From positions 10,780,325 through 10,844,324 of the forward strand of contig JAAOOA010000033.1 of assembly GCA_012861695.1 (NCBI GenBank): a stretch of DNA of 64,000 nucleotides, in the 5' to 3' direction. Every line of letters begins with the position of its first letter. The stretch's first letter is position 1. Source of the DNA: Trematomus loennbergii. Its lineage: Eukaryota; Chordata; Actinopteri; Perciformes; Nototheniidae. The position numbers and the translations under genes are program-made. Shown here in pieces: positions 37,101-45,300 of this stretch. Below the pieces are notes generated by a model. The model saw only the letters and a program-made list of their open reading frames with translations, had not been told where the DNA came from and did not search any database.

Positions 37101-37130
37101 CCCGCTCCAGACGCCATGACACTGAAGTAA
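11282..37130 (+). CDS. larp1: La-related protein 1 (larp1), 20 visible coding exons, 5' incomplete
   Basis: LARP1 binds the cap and 5'TOP motif of ribosomal-protein mRNAs through its DM15 region and links mTORC1 signalling to their translation and stability; it also binds poly(A) and PABP through its La module, in the cytoplasm. Exons: 11282-11345, 12031-12096, 16211-16282, 19448-19640, 22694-22828, 23495-23641, 26939-27101, 28100-28244, 29415-29589, 29807-29988, 31325-31423, 31878-32204, 33798-33921, 34427-34631, 35024-35130, 35574-35730, 35855-35999, 36217-36326, 36487-36612 and 36907-37130. All junctions are GT-AG and phases agree once six one-base losses are allowed. Order seen: VGDFGD block, Lys/Glu/Ser repeat, RGRGRG box, La motif, linker, then DM15 repeats. 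About 990 codons are visible (human isoforms 1019-1096). The N-terminal exon is missing. Orthology is sure; the frame breaks look like assembly errors. Confidence 0.95.
12031..12096 (+). CDS. larp1: larp1 visible exon 2 (VGDFGD block)
   Basis: 22 codons, phase 0 at both ends, reading [20 protein letters not shown]. This is one of the most conserved N-terminal blocks of LARP1 and anchors the reading frame. Confidence 0.95.
12097..14420. other. larp1 intron, nothing specific
   Basis: AT-rich intronic sequence with a short GGT-repeat (about 14013-14034) and no recognised exon, RNA or bounded element. Confidence 0.5.
14421..15162. repeat. Direct duplication, copy A (larp1 intron)
   Basis: This ~0.74-kb segment recurs at 17949-18734 in the same orientation with high similarity, on the other side of exon 3. 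It carries snoRNA copy 1. Confidence 0.92.
14900..14981 (+). ncRNA. C/D-box snoRNA copy 1, larp1 intron between exons 2 and 3
   Basis: Terminal stem TGCTG (14900-14904) pairs with CAGCA (14977-14981). C box ATGATGA 14910-14916, D' CTGA 14934-14937, C' TGAAGA 14949-14954, D CTGA 14970-14973. The guide before D' reads CTCATGTCTCTTCT, complementary to 28S GAAGAGACAUGAG. Same strand as the host gene. Family assignment to the SNORD12/snR190 target region is inference. Confidence 0.85.
15163..16210. other. larp1 intron, nothing specific
   Basis: Beyond the duplicated segment I see only unique intronic sequence and a (TG)n tract at about 16127-16157 before the exon 3 acceptor. Confidence 0.6.
16211..16282 (+). 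CDS. larp1: larp1 visible exon 3, two in-frame donors
   Basis: It reads [16 protein letters not shown] and then VRDSWRST. A first donor (CAG|gtcaga) after 16258 and a second (ACT|gtaagt) after 16282 both leave phase 0, so either 16 or 24 codons can be included. The peptide itself is poorly conserved with human. The assignment rests on splice sites and phase. Confidence 0.7.
16283..17340. other. larp1 intron, nothing specific
   Basis: Unique intronic sequence up to the hAT insertion. A short tandem TTCAGCTTTCTAAACTCATT duplicate lies around 16810-16850. Confidence 0.5.
17341..17941. mobile_element. hAT-family element (601 bp)
   Basis: The ends TAGGGCTGCACGATAT and ATATCGTGCAGCCCTA are perfect inverted repeats, flanked by the 8-bp duplication CTTGATAT on both sides. 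Non-autonomous. Confidence 0.92.
17949..18734. repeat. Direct duplication, copy B (larp1 intron)
   Basis: Partner of 14421-15162, carrying snoRNA copy 2. A hAT element (17341-17941) is inserted immediately upstream. Confidence 0.92.
18474..18555 (+). ncRNA. C/D-box snoRNA copy 2, intron between exons 3 and 4
   Basis: Nearly identical to copy 1 in boxes, guide and stem. It sits in the second copy of a ~0.75-kb duplicated segment (17949-18734), so it arose with that duplication. Confidence 0.85.
18979..19304. mobile_element. hAT-family MITE (326 bp)
   Basis: TAGGGCTGTGCGATTA at the left and TAATTGCACAGCCCTA at the right, flanked by the perfect 8-bp duplication GTAAAATG (18971-18978 and 19305-19312). 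AT-rich core. Confidence 0.92.
19448..19640 (+). CDS. larp1: larp1 visible exon 4, Lys/Glu/Ser-rich
   Basis: It opens [18 protein letters not shown] and contains an imperfect 9-bp tandem repeat (GAGTCAAAG/GAGTCGAAG) encoding repeated K-E-S. It ends [19 protein letters not shown], matching the human [14 protein letters not shown] region. Phase 1 at the end. Confidence 0.93.
20012..21170. mobile_element. Probable hAT-like remnant with repeated GGTTGCCA motifs
   Basis: It starts near CAGGGCTCAACGCTAAC and carries repeated TGGTTGCCA/TGGCAACC at both ends (about 20040-20100 and 21090-21160). On the minus strand a short frame (start codon at about 20868) begins [15 protein letters not shown], a style seen at the N-terminus of fish transposase-derived proteins. 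The right end is not defined. Confidence 0.4.
21288..21328. repeat. GGGCT/GGCTG minisatellite
   Basis: A short G/C-rich array of GGGCTGGGCTGGCTG-type units. Confidence 0.85.
21572..21652 (+). ncRNA. C/D-box snoRNA copy 3, intron between exons 4 and 5
   Basis: Boxes ATGATGA, CTGA, TGAAGA and CTGA are intact and the stem TGCTG/CAGCA is kept. One base is lost in the D-guide side (TTTTTACAACT). The D' guide is unchanged. Confidence 0.83.
22694..22828 (+). CDS. larp1: larp1 visible exon 5
   Basis: It reads [20 protein letters not shown], aligning with human NKHKWVPLQIDMKPEVPREK, then an Arg/Asn-rich stretch. Phase 1 to phase 1. Confidence 0.95.
22984..23066 (+). ncRNA. C/D-box snoRNA copy 4, intron between exons 5 and 6
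   Basis: C box GTGATGA and D' CTGA with guide CTTCATGTCTCTTCT, then C' TGAAGA and D CTGA. The D guide now reads AACCTTTCACAACT, different from copies 1-3. Stem TGCTG/CAGCA. Confidence 0.85.
23495..23641 (+). CDS. larp1: larp1 visible exon 6, RG box
   Basis: It encodes an acidic [13 protein letters not shown] stretch (human DQDETSSVKSDG) followed by repeated RGRGRG, a likely RNA-binding and arginine-methylation region. Confidence 0.95.
24064..24145 (+). ncRNA. C/D-box snoRNA copy 5, intron between exons 6 and 7
   Basis: A mixed form: it has the C-box side of copies 1-3 (TGTAGAGATGATGA) but the GATCTTCATG spacer of copies 4-8. All four boxes and the stem are intact. Confidence 0.85.
24172..24265. 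repeat. Possible degenerate tRNA-derived SINE fragment
   Basis: GACAGCTCAGTGGTTAGTGC resembles a tRNA A-box region, as found in SINE heads. No convincing B box or tail is visible. Confidence 0.3.
25202..26670. mobile_element. TTAA-target DNA transposon, Kolobok-like (1.47 kb)
   Basis: The ends AGAGCAACTTGCAGG and, in reverse complement, AGAGCAACTCAGG are flanked by TTAA (25198-25201 and 26671-26674). TTAA duplication with purine 5' ends fits Kolobok better than piggyBac, whose ends begin CCC. A minus-strand frame (26260-26466) contains [13 protein letters not shown]. No intact transposase is seen. Confidence 0.75.
26939..27101 (+). CDS. larp1: larp1 visible exon 7
   Basis: A Tyr/His/Asp-rich segment ([12 protein letters not shown]) leads to [20 protein letters not shown] and LKDYIKRQI, the entry to the La motif. 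Phase 2 at the end (AT|T makes Ile). Confidence 0.95.
27246..27327 (+). ncRNA. C/D-box snoRNA copy 6, intron between exons 7 and 8
   Basis: C box GTGATGA, D' CTGA, C' TGAAGA, D CTGA, stem TGCTG/CAGCA. Both flanks match those of other copies: the upstream side resembles copy 4, the downstream side copies 7 and 8. Confidence 0.85.
28100..28244 (+). CDS. larp1: larp1 visible exon 8, La motif core
   Basis: It reads [20 protein letters not shown], then [20 protein letters not shown]. This is the winged-helix La motif that binds RNA 3' ends and poly(A), nearly identical to human. Confidence 0.97.
28435..29020. repeat. Intronic duplicon around snoRNA copy 7
   Basis: The upstream part (about 28435-28700) recurs at 29020-29250 and 30400-30670. 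The downstream part recurs after copies 6 and 8. This is direct evidence that the snoRNAs spread with their flanks. Confidence 0.85.
28705..28786 (+). ncRNA. C/D-box snoRNA copy 7, intron between exons 8 and 9
   Basis: Identical to copy 6 over the core as far as I can read. It lies in a duplicon whose upstream part recurs at 29020-29250 without the snoRNA. Confidence 0.85.
29020..29250. repeat. Partial duplicon lacking the snoRNA
   Basis: It repeats GATAAAAGCTCTACATTTTA and the following ~200 bp found before copies 7 and 8, but ends before the snoRNA position. Confidence 0.85.
29415..29589 (+). CDS. larp1: larp1 visible exon 9
   Basis: It completes the La module ([20 protein letters not shown], then [20 protein letters not shown]). 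Human has [20 protein letters not shown] and DFSQLLNCPEFVPRQ. Phase 0 start, phase 1 end. Confidence 0.96.
29807..29988 (+). CDS. larp1: larp1 visible exon 10
   Basis: It reads [20 protein letters not shown] and [16 protein letters not shown], almost identical to human. It is separated from the previous exon by only 217 bp, the shortest intron of the 5' half. Confidence 0.97.
30151..30225. repeat. Left direct repeat with 25-bp micro-inversion
   Basis: AAACATGTCAAG...ATTTAGTTCTGATT is followed by a 25-bp core (30181-30205) and GTCTACTTTTTCTCAAAA. The partner at 30920-30998 has the same flanks but the core in reverse complement. Confidence 0.9.
30363..30881. repeat. snoRNA copy 8 duplicon bounded by inverted repeats
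   Basis: GCTCAAATCATCAG...ATTCTGTCAA at 30363-30398 is inverted at 30833-30881, where it has a ~13-bp extra stretch. Between them lie the common duplicon and snoRNA copy 8. Confidence 0.8.
30675..30756 (+). ncRNA. C/D-box snoRNA copy 8, intron between exons 10 and 11
   Basis: Core as in copies 6 and 7. It is embedded in a duplicon bounded by inverted repeats (30363-30398 and 30833-30881) and, outside those, by direct repeats. Confidence 0.85.
30920..30998. repeat. Right direct repeat with inverted core
   Basis: Partner of 30151-30225; the core 30955-30979 is the exact reverse complement of 30181-30205. Confidence 0.9.
31325..31423 (+). CDS. larp1: larp1 visible exon 11
   Basis: 33 codons, phase 0 to phase 0: a Gln/Lys/Glu stretch, then a Pro/Ser-rich linker. 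It is weakly conserved; a second AG (TTGCAG) 15 bp inside could serve as an alternative in-frame acceptor. Confidence 0.8.
31878..32204 (+). CDS. larp1: larp1 visible exon 12
   Basis: This is the longest exon, 109 codons. It reads [20 protein letters not shown], then [12 protein letters not shown] and [15 protein letters not shown], matching human over its whole length. It is an acidic linker between the La module and DM15. Confidence 0.97.
32205..33797. other. larp1 intron, one small MITE-like element
   Basis: No exon or snoRNA-like sequence is visible. A 211-bp MITE-like unit lies at 32819-33029; the rest shows nothing I can name. Confidence 0.5.
32819..33029. mobile_element. MITE-like unit (211 bp)
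   Basis: TATTGTGTCGGG at the left and CCCGACACAATA at the right form a perfect 12-bp inverted repeat. The target duplication is unclear, so the family is undetermined. Confidence 0.5.
33798..33921 (+). CDS. larp1: larp1 visible exon 13
   Basis: It reads [20 protein letters not shown] and [18 protein letters not shown], matching human. Phase 1 end joins the next exon as Ile. Confidence 0.96.
33940..34360. repeat. Degenerate CATACTATGGTATTT-type repeats
   Basis: Motifs such as GACATACTATGGTATTT, AACATACTACACTATATTT and AACATACTATACCATTT recur every 40-70 bp. A similar motif fills a faxdc2 intron at about 43650-44290. Confidence 0.6.
34427..34631 (+). CDS. larp1: larp1 visible exon 14, one-base loss
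   Basis: It starts [20 protein letters not shown] and [13 protein letters not shown] as in human. After RTPRT the frame breaks near 34548; one missing base would give the expected RTP repeat and then [14 protein letters not shown] in the downstream frame. The uncorrected frame meets a TGA. Confidence 0.9.
35024..35130 (+). CDS. larp1: larp1 visible exon 15
   Basis: It reads [20 protein letters not shown] then [15 protein letters not shown], matching human [20 protein letters not shown]. Phase 2 end. Confidence 0.96.
35574..35730 (+). CDS. larp1: larp1 visible exon 16, start of DM15, one-base loss
   Basis: It reads [13 protein letters not shown], then needs one base (a C near 35660) to continue [20 protein letters not shown] as in human. 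This is the first DM15 helix pair, which contacts the cap and TOP nucleotides in human LARP1. Confidence 0.92.
35855..35999 (+). CDS. larp1: larp1 visible exon 17, DM15
   Basis: It reads [38 protein letters not shown]. This is a DM15 repeat core with the conserved aromatic [12 protein letters not shown] signature. Confidence 0.97.
36217..36326 (+). CDS. larp1: larp1 visible exon 18, DM15
   Basis: It reads [20 protein letters not shown] and [17 protein letters not shown], the middle of the DM15 region, with only a few substitutions against human. Confidence 0.97.
36487..36612 (+). CDS. larp1: larp1 visible exon 19, DM15, two one-base losses
   Basis: It reads [18 protein letters not shown] then IDP. 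One C is missing near 36559 (KLQEYLHKF follows in the next frame) and one base near 36588 (RLEDFRID follows in the third frame). Splice sites and all three protein segments are conserved, so a consensus error is likelier than decay. Confidence 0.9.
36907..37130 (+). CDS. larp1: larp1 visible exon 20, C-terminal tail and stop
   Basis: It starts [20 protein letters not shown] and runs to SLPSSRP. One base is missing near 36992. The frame then reads [29 protein letters not shown] and ends MTLK-stop at 37128-37130. The last segment echoes human REDAKWTSQ...LGK. Confidence 0.88.
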
Positions 37131-38621
37131 CTCCACCAACACGCCGGCCCACATGATGAACTCAACCACGTCTGCTAGTCGCTGGTTCTGTCTGCACCAC
37201 AGAAGGGGGGGGGGTAGTCCACTTCTGCATACAAGCATGAGAATTTTTTTTTTTTTTACTTCAACAAACTTTATTAAGAAATAAGGAAGACAAATAATTA
37301 ATATGGCTCGGTTTTTTAATTAGTTGTAAGCTTGTGAGGAAAAAGATACTTTTTTTTGTCTTGATGAGGCAAGGAATGGATGAGGTGTCAAACACTTTTT
37401 TCTTTTCTCTTACAATCATTGCCAGTCCACACGGTGGATGGTTCGGTGGTGACGTACTACCCTGGAATTATTTTTATTTTATTCATTCATTTTTTTATAT
37501 TTTCATGTTGACCCCCCTCTCTGTCACTGGGACCCCTCTTCGATCACTGTCCTGCTGGCTGAAAGATATTTGATTCCTCCCTCAGTTCTCAGATTTATGA
37601 TTATATTTTTTGGCATGCGGTGAGATTGGGGATTTGGAAATAGTTTGATGGACCTGAGCATCTGAAAGCCGGATAGCGGCGGCGTGCGAGGCCGTGCTGC
37701 TCCTGACATCCAACCGGACCAAAGTGGTTTAAACCGAGCGACTGACATTTCCATCCGCTGATCCCCCAGTGCTCTCAGTTGAGGGGCTTAAAATTCAAAA
37801 TATTTGATTTACTTTATGGCTGGACATTGATGGTTAAATATTAAAGAACCAAATGATAAAAAGAGAGAAAAAAAAAAAAGACTTATACCAATCCCTCAGT
37901 ATGGACACGATCATTGAAAGTTGCCTTATTTGAATGATTTTACTGCTTCTAACATGTGCCCCGCCACCTTATTGTCGATTGTACAGCATTGGAATCAACC
38001 ATATATCCGGTCACCTTTTTTCCAGCAAAGGCCACTAGGTGGTGCTGCCAAACTGTTTCACTTACCCCCCTCCCTCACTCCCCTCCTTCACTTTTCTGAA
38101 CTGTCTTCCAAGTGTAATTTGGTCTGTTACAAGTCCTGTAATTCTTCCCTGTGTTTTGCAAGTCGTGGCTTTTTGTGCTGAAACAAACCTGGCGGGAAGT
38201 TTGTCGCCTTTTCCCGAAAAAAACCAAACACTTCAGTGGGCTGCCAAGTCGGGAAGGGATTGAATCACCGATTGATCTTCCTTTTTGGGTGCTTTTCCCG
38301 ACTTTCCCCCCCGCTGCGCCTCCCAAGCTGCGTCCATCCGTTCATCCATCCGTGTAACATCCATCCATCCGTCGACCATCAGTGACGACCCAGGACTGGA
38401 ATCATCAATCTGGATTACTTGAAGAAGCGATGGTGCTCTGGGTGGAGACGCTTCCCGAGGCCCAGACATTCGGCTCAGACTTCACCGTGAAGCTCGACCG
38501 GGCCTCGGGCGCTCGCCACCACTTCCTGTCCCACCCTCAGATTCACAGATCAGTTACAGGCATGAACGCTGACAGGTGTTTTCCACGCGCAGGTACAGAT
38601 GTAGCAGTGTGAGCTAGTTAC

Positions 38622-38629
38622 TCTCTCAC

Positions 38630-38709
<80 letters not shown>
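38622..38709. repeat. (CA)n microsatellite in the larp1 3'UTR
   Basis: A run of about 44 CA dinucleotides, interrupted once by AA. In sense orientation it would be transcribed as CA repeats. Confidence 0.97.
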
Positions 38710-38712
<3 letters not shown>

Positions 38713-40361
38713 ACCTTGATGTCTTGCCTCGCTGTCAAGAGAAATTCAAGACTGGACTCAGTTCTGTTCTGTCGTCACACTTCCTACAGTCACGTGTGGA
38801 TAATTAAATCTTTATCCAGTACTGATATCAAATAGAAGATTTCTTCCTCCACTAATGTAAATGTGAATTTGACAGATGAAGAGAAAATGATTACAGCTCC
38901 CTGCTACTTTTATTGTTTATAGAACAGATTATATATTTGCCTTACACGTGTACGTACTCTTTAACTTTTTTTTTTTAAAGGTCTCATGATTATTTTTTAA
39001 TTTCAATTTGCAGTGTTTCTAGCATTGTTATAGTGGGGGCGGGGTTTGTCTCAGACTGTTTCAAACATCTGTGGATTTCAGAAACAGGAACATAATTCAC
39101 AACAAAAGGGAATGTTGGCATCAGGGCGTCAGCGAGTGTTCAGTGCAAAAACTAAAGCTGTAAGTTTATAGTGTTTCACGTTGAAATCAGTTATTTTCTC
39201 TTTTTCTTTTCTTCTAGTAAAGATGTTGAACTTCCAAAAACACATTTTTCTAATATTTAAACCCCTGTTTTTCGACAAACATGTCTGCCAAGTCTAAAAA
39301 CGAAGTTGATTTGAGGACCATAATTGAAGAAATTCACAAAGTTCTGGAAAAGAAAATATTGAGTCTTAATGCCCTTATCCAGATGCTCAGTGAAAAATTG
39401 GCCATTTTCTGTCTGACAAATTATTAACTGTCAACAGATCCTTCGTGAGTTAAAGTACATTTGACGGATTAAGAGTTTGGACAAGCCTGACCCTTCCTTT
39501 TTTAAATCAAAACATGTTTTTCTTATTTTTTTACTGAAGTTTTGGTCCTTTTTGAGTTATAATCATTCAGCCTATGGTTGATGTTCTAGCAGAGAGAAAA
39601 TCCTGTCAGTGTTTCTTCCTCTGAATCCACAATTGTTGGAAACATGAAATTGCAAAGTTGTACTTTCTTTTCTTCCTTTTTAATGTTTTGTTGCTTTATC
39701 TTCAGGGAGATTTGGATCAGTTACAGAAGCTTACAGTTGATGCATAAAAAAGTGTTTACTGGAGGTTAAAATATGAGCTACAAAACATTCAGAAAAGAAG
39801 ACAACGTGTCCCTAAACCAGCCGAGCCTTCGAATGGCTCAGCTGGAGACCTGGCAGTCGGACCTTCTTCCTGGGGCAGTCACATGATCCCTCTCTCTAAT
39901 GTGATCATCACCTGTCACCGGACATTTGGGGGTTTCAGGAGTTTTCTGCCTTTCAGACTAACTGTAGGGTGCGCCGCACTCTGCTCATCGGAGAGGAGTG
40001 ATGGACGTGGGAAGAGGAAGAGCCCAACTTGGGCTTGTGAAGTCGTTCAGAAGATTATGGCTGATGTCTGGTGACTGAAAAAAAAAAAGGACAAAATTCC
40101 ATAAAGCCATATGAATAAGAAATAACTGTATATGAACCATTAAGATAGTTCATTGCATTACTATATCTAGGCTTGTCATGAGGGAAAAAAAGATGAAAAT
40201 GAGGAAAAAAGGAACAAAAAAAATATATAAAATGGAAAAATGTAAAATACTTGAATGAGATCTTGTATTATAACATTTAATATTCATAATATCTGCTTTG
40301 TAGGCTGATGTGATTCGCTATTAGTGTTATTTGTAATTTGTAGTAATTATGCTTTTCCTTT

Positions 40362-40367
40362 AATAAA
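40362..40367 (+). terminator. Poly(A) signal, probable larp1 end
   Basis: AATAAA sits in an A/T-rich setting, followed within 10-20 nt by A-rich sequence. It is the last canonical signal before the convergent faxdc2 3'UTR. Confidence 0.6.
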
Positions 40368-40530
40368 GAAAAAAAACACAAAACGGACAAAAAAACCTCA
40401 AACACTGACTTATGAGTGATTATTTCTCCATGTCTCTGTATATATGTATCTATTTAGCGGTTTCAAAGATTACGTTTTGATAGTTTTTTTTTGCAACATA
40501 GAAAAAAAAATCCACATTTTCTTACAATCT

Positions 40531-42171
40531 TTTATTAAAAGATCCCATCAAAATATTATCAATCACAGTAGTTGGACTCATGAACATTCATGCTTTATTA
40601 TACAATCATTACTAAGGCCACAATGAATACACATTACATCCAAGGATATGTTTAAAGGCAGAAATGGAAAGTGCAAAAGTATCTTCTGCCTGAGCATTAG
40701 GGAACACAAAGTCGAAGTGCTGATACTTAACATTACTTAAAATACCAAATGTGTTTAAGAATGAAAACATTTAGATTAATGTGCAAGAGTAGAAAAAGAG
40801 TGCTCGCGTTAAAGCTATGATTCATGACAAAAAGTTGAACATGTCATTAGTTTACCCAAGTGAGGATGAGTGGAAATGTAAACTCAATTAAGTACAAGAA
40901 AACGATGTCAACTGAAGGGTCCTTTCTTATAAGATGAGCAAAACAACATTAACGGAGGGCAACAGGGCGAGGTAAACATGGCTCTGTCACCGGAGAAGAT
41001 GTGATGGCAGAAAAGTGATATGATTTATTTAAATGCTCCTTAAGTGTGGGATCTGGTCCACAAACAAGCTACTGGTTGATCCTTGTGACTTGTGTTATGG
41101 ACAATCCTTCCACCATAAAAGCAAAATGGAGAGTTAGTCATAGTAAATCAAATTGGCTTATACTCTAGTTGCCAGCATGGTGAACCTGGAAATGTTGAGT
41201 ACACCAACCTTTTATGTTAGACGTTTAGTACGGGTCCCCAGCACATAGAGACTGTCGTATCCTAACTTGCATATGTTGGGCTATTAGCATTAGTTGTGTT
41301 TATTAAAGGTTATGGCATTATAGCGTATGCAGAAAATAGTAAAACAATAACTTGTCATTGAGGATGCTGAATCAATTTCTGACATCAGGATAAAAAATGG
41401 CTAATTTAACCAGAAAGTGGCCATATTTGTATTCTCAGTGGGCTGATTTCCACTACCAAGAGTAGTGTCGCAACCATTGGCTGTAGAAAGCACACGATTA
41501 AAAATCATCATTATTTTAATTCTGAAAAAGAAATGGCATCAACCTCAAAAACCACTCCGAAATAATCAGCATTTTGTTTACTATTGTCTGCATCTGCTAC
41601 AATGCCATTCATTTTAATTAAAGCAACTTGTGCTTATTGCTCAAAGTGCCCAACATATGCAAGTTGGCATGTGGCCGTTTCTGTGTGCTGGTGACCCGTA
41701 CTATACATTTCTGGTTTCACAACAGGACTGTAAAAGCTGGCAAATAGACTATTACTGGGAGTTATCATGCTTTCCTTTTCATCTATTTGTTTATTGGTGG
41801 ACATGAGCTTCCATAAACTTCTCCACGGTGTTTTGGAACAAATGTAAACTTTCATATCCAGAAGGAACAGAAAATAACCCTAAACTATTGACAGCTCTGC
41901 ATCCTTAGCACTTGAGTGAAATCATGAGCTCCATTAAAAATACAAATAAACAGCATCATTTGATCTGTATGTCTAATGAAGTACAGCGTTTCCACTTGGA
42001 AATGGGGTTGGTGGCCAGTGTTCGTCAGACATTCACAGTTTAAAACAACAGGTTTTCTGGATTCAAATCATTGGAATTGAATAGAATAAATAATAATCTA
42101 ATTTAAGATTGGACATTTCTTGATCACAAACTTGTCGAGGTCTGAAGTTAAAGGTCAGGGGTCAGGGGTCA
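40531..42171 (-). other. faxdc2: faxdc2 3' untranslated region
   Basis: Between the faxdc2 stop and the larp1 poly(A) signal there is no exon. Minus-strand AATAAA hexamers occur at 40531-40536 and 40594-40599 and would end faxdc2 within about 170-230 bp of the larp1 end. Which one is used cannot be told. Confidence 0.55.
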
Positions 42172-42328
42172 TCACTGGCCCTTCTTGGGCACGTCAGGGA
42201 TGCTGTCGTTCAGAGGGGTGAGGCCTGTGAGGACGGCGTGCCGCTCATACTGCTTGGTCTGCCTGAACTTAGTGTCGGTGCCGTGGAGCCGGTCCAGAAT
42301 GCCGAAGACCCCGAAACACTGGTTGAAC
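42172..42328 (-). CDS. faxdc2: faxdc2 exon 9, C-terminus and stop
   Basis: It reads FNQCFGVFGILDRLHGTDTK, then FRQTKQYERHAVL and SIPDVPKKGQ, with the stop at 42172-42174. Human reads FNQCYGVLGVLDHLHGTDTM and SIPDSPKR. Confidence 0.96.
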
Positions 42329-45300
42329 CTGGAACCAGGGAGGAACTAGATCAACTGAGGATGACTTTTTTTTTTAAATAGCAAAATGTAAAATTCTATA
42401 TTTTTCTTGCTGTAAACAAATCTGGGTGGCATGTTCCTTTAAATCAGGGGTGTCCAAACTACGGCCCGGGGGACAACTGCGGCCCATTGTCCATTTTCAA
42501 TTGACCCTGAGCAAATTCTAAAAGTATATTGGAATATGGCCCACACCTGAAACTTGTATTTTTCTTATATTGTACTTCTTAAATATATATGTAAAAATAT
42601 ATGACACAGTATTCATGTGTTAATAAGCCCACTTTTCAAATAAATTCAGTCAATTAAAGTTGAGAACATTTTCTAACAAATCCTAATTAATAAAAATAAA
42701 AAAGCCCAATAACTTATATTAAATAAATGAAACCCTATGAAATGCTGTGAACTAGGCTGTTTTCTTTTCTTAAAGCATATTCAAGTATCAAGCATATGTT
42801 TACCTACATTTGATTGATTTTGCTATCTTATAACTTAATTTATGAGGCACTATATCTCACCTCTAGTGAGGGGCCCAGCCTTTCGTATATGTGTATGTAT
42901 GAGGCCCCAAGTGAAACAAGTTTGGACACCCCTGCTTTAAATCCATGATCTCACTCACACTGAAGATCATTTTGACTCAATCCTGCTGACGGTTGTTTAA
43001 TATTTTATATGGATTTTCGCAAGTTCAAATAAAGCTACTGGCTCACCTGAGGTGGTGGAAGTCATGGAACTCGGGGAGGGCAGGAAGGGGAGGTGGTATC
43101 CACAGTGGGAGATGGTGGTGCTGATCAGAGCCACGCTGTACCACATGGCTGTGGTGGTCACATGGGAGCCCAGGAGGACCGGCCCGAGAGCCACCGGCAA
43201 CATGTTGGAGATCTGACAGAAGAGGAGGGACAAACTGCTTTTAATGGCCAAGGAATAACCAGCAAATATAGTGAAAACTTCTGAGAGAGGTAGAAAATGA
43301 ACTGAAAGCGTGGAGGGAGGTATTCACCATGTGCTCCAGAGGGTGGGCGTAGATGCAGACGACTCCAATGGGGGCGGTCCACTCATGGTGCTGTTTGTGG
43401 AATCTCTTATAGAGGCTGGGATGGTGGAAAAGCCTGAGAGAAAGAAGATGAGGATATATGTGGTTAGTTACTGAGACACTTAACTTAACAGAACGTAATG
43501 TTTACAGGAATACTGCAGTGGTGAAAGAAGGACTCAGATCCTTTGGTTGGATAAAAGTAATAATAACAACACACAAAAATTCCTTTAGTCAAAAGTAAAA
43601 GTACAGAAGTATTAGCAAAATATAATTATAATTATTAATTTATAAATGAAAAACAATATATGGCGAAAAAACTTCATAGTATAGTTTCTTGAACAAATGT
43701 CAAAACAATCATGCTATTGTATGTAAAAAGTCATACAATAGCATGTCAAAAAAAAGAAGTCATACTTTAGTGTCTACTCTTAAGACACACTTCTTCTCCT
43801 GGCCTTCTAGTCAGAGCGGAGCACGACTCCTGACTTTTCCCTGTGTTTTTTATATATCTGTTGTAACTTATTGTCTTTTATTGTGATTGTACAGCACTTT
43901 GGCTCGACCAAAATCGCTTTTAAATGTGCTTTATAAATAAAACTTGATTTGATTTGATTTGATTAGTAAGTCAAAAATATGTTGAAATAAAAGTAGCAAT
44001 AACACAATGCAAAACTACTACACATACCAAGATATACTATTAATGTTGGAAATATGTCAGAAAAAGTAATACTATAGTTTGAAAAAAAAACATCATACTA
44101 GAATGTTAAAAAAATGTGTGTTATACTATGGTACATCAATAAAAGACATACTATAGTAGCAATAACACAATACAACTACTAAACATACAGGTCATGCAAT
44201 AGTGTGTGGAAAATGTCTCATATTATAGTATATTGAAAATATGTCAAAACAATTCTAATATAGTATAGTATGTTGAAAGAATTCATAACGGGGAAAATAT
44301 GTAAAAATAATGAAACTCTAATATGTAGCAACAAAAAAATAGTACTACATTATGTGAAAAAACGATGGTCTTCTTTCTGTTGACATCCTTCACATTTACA
44401 ACTAGGTGGCAGTGATGTGTAAAGGTCAGTTTTTCAATGAAAACAGATAGTCCACCAAAAGGGCTTTTTTCAAAGGACACATTATGTCATGTCACAGTCA
44501 TAAAAGCAAAGGTGTAAATAAAATAATTAAGGATCCAAACCTGTGGGAATAGTAAAACATAAATTCCTCCAGGAGGGAGAAGAAGGCCAGCTCTGCGAGG
44601 GCCCAGTGGAAGGCGGGCAGCTCGGGGCCACAGGGGTTTCCGCTCATGGTCATCAGGGATCGAGCCACCACCACCATGGACCCCGAGATGAACACATAGT
44701 TGAAGAGGACGGTCTTCAACAGATGGCGAAGCTTATCTGGATCCACCTGGAAGGCCAGGAGGGAATCACAGGGTAAACACTAAGTATAAATGTATTTTTA
44801 ATGACAAATATATTTCATTTTCATGACATTACATTACCTACATTGAAATGCTTGGAGTATATTTGGTCATTATTCATAAGTTGTTGCTGATTTTTTTTCC
44901 CCATATGAAGTTTGCTCATAAGGTTAACAAAATGTTTATAACAAAGACATGCAAGTTTAGAGGTCAGCATTGATAGTGTAGTTTAAGTTATCAGCTTCAC
45001 TAAATCGAAGACAGAAGATATCTCCAGTCAACTTTCCCCCAATAAACTTTGGACCCTGTGTGTTATAAACATATGGACATATCACGATGGCCCTTTGTGT
45101 GTGTCTGTGAACTGTTGCCCAGTTGCAGTATAATTCTGTGATATGATGTGTTTACCAAAGTACAAACACAACAACCTACATATAAGCCTTTTTAAACAGA
45201 CAGTTTTACAGTGAGATTCATTTAGTGTTTGGTTGGTTTTATTAAAGTTTCCATTGGAAGATTGACCAGGGGCTTCAATTTAAGCTATATGGATAGATTG

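Larger units (their letters stand above)
37131..40385 (+). other. larp1: larp1 3' untranslated region
   Basis: About 3.2 kb follows the stop without exons, ending near an AATAAA at 40362-40367. Its length is typical for LARP1. It includes a (CA)n tract and T/A-rich stretches. The exact cleavage site is inferred. Confidence 0.7.

Noticed and set aside
36826..37238. Overlapping long frames on the minus strand opposite the last larp1 exon
   Set aside because: They are GC-rich shadows of the larp1 C-terminal exon, with no homology or splice support.
38550..38738. Val/Cys repeat frame on the minus strand
   Set aside because: It is a translation of the (CA)n microsatellite in the larp1 3'UTR.
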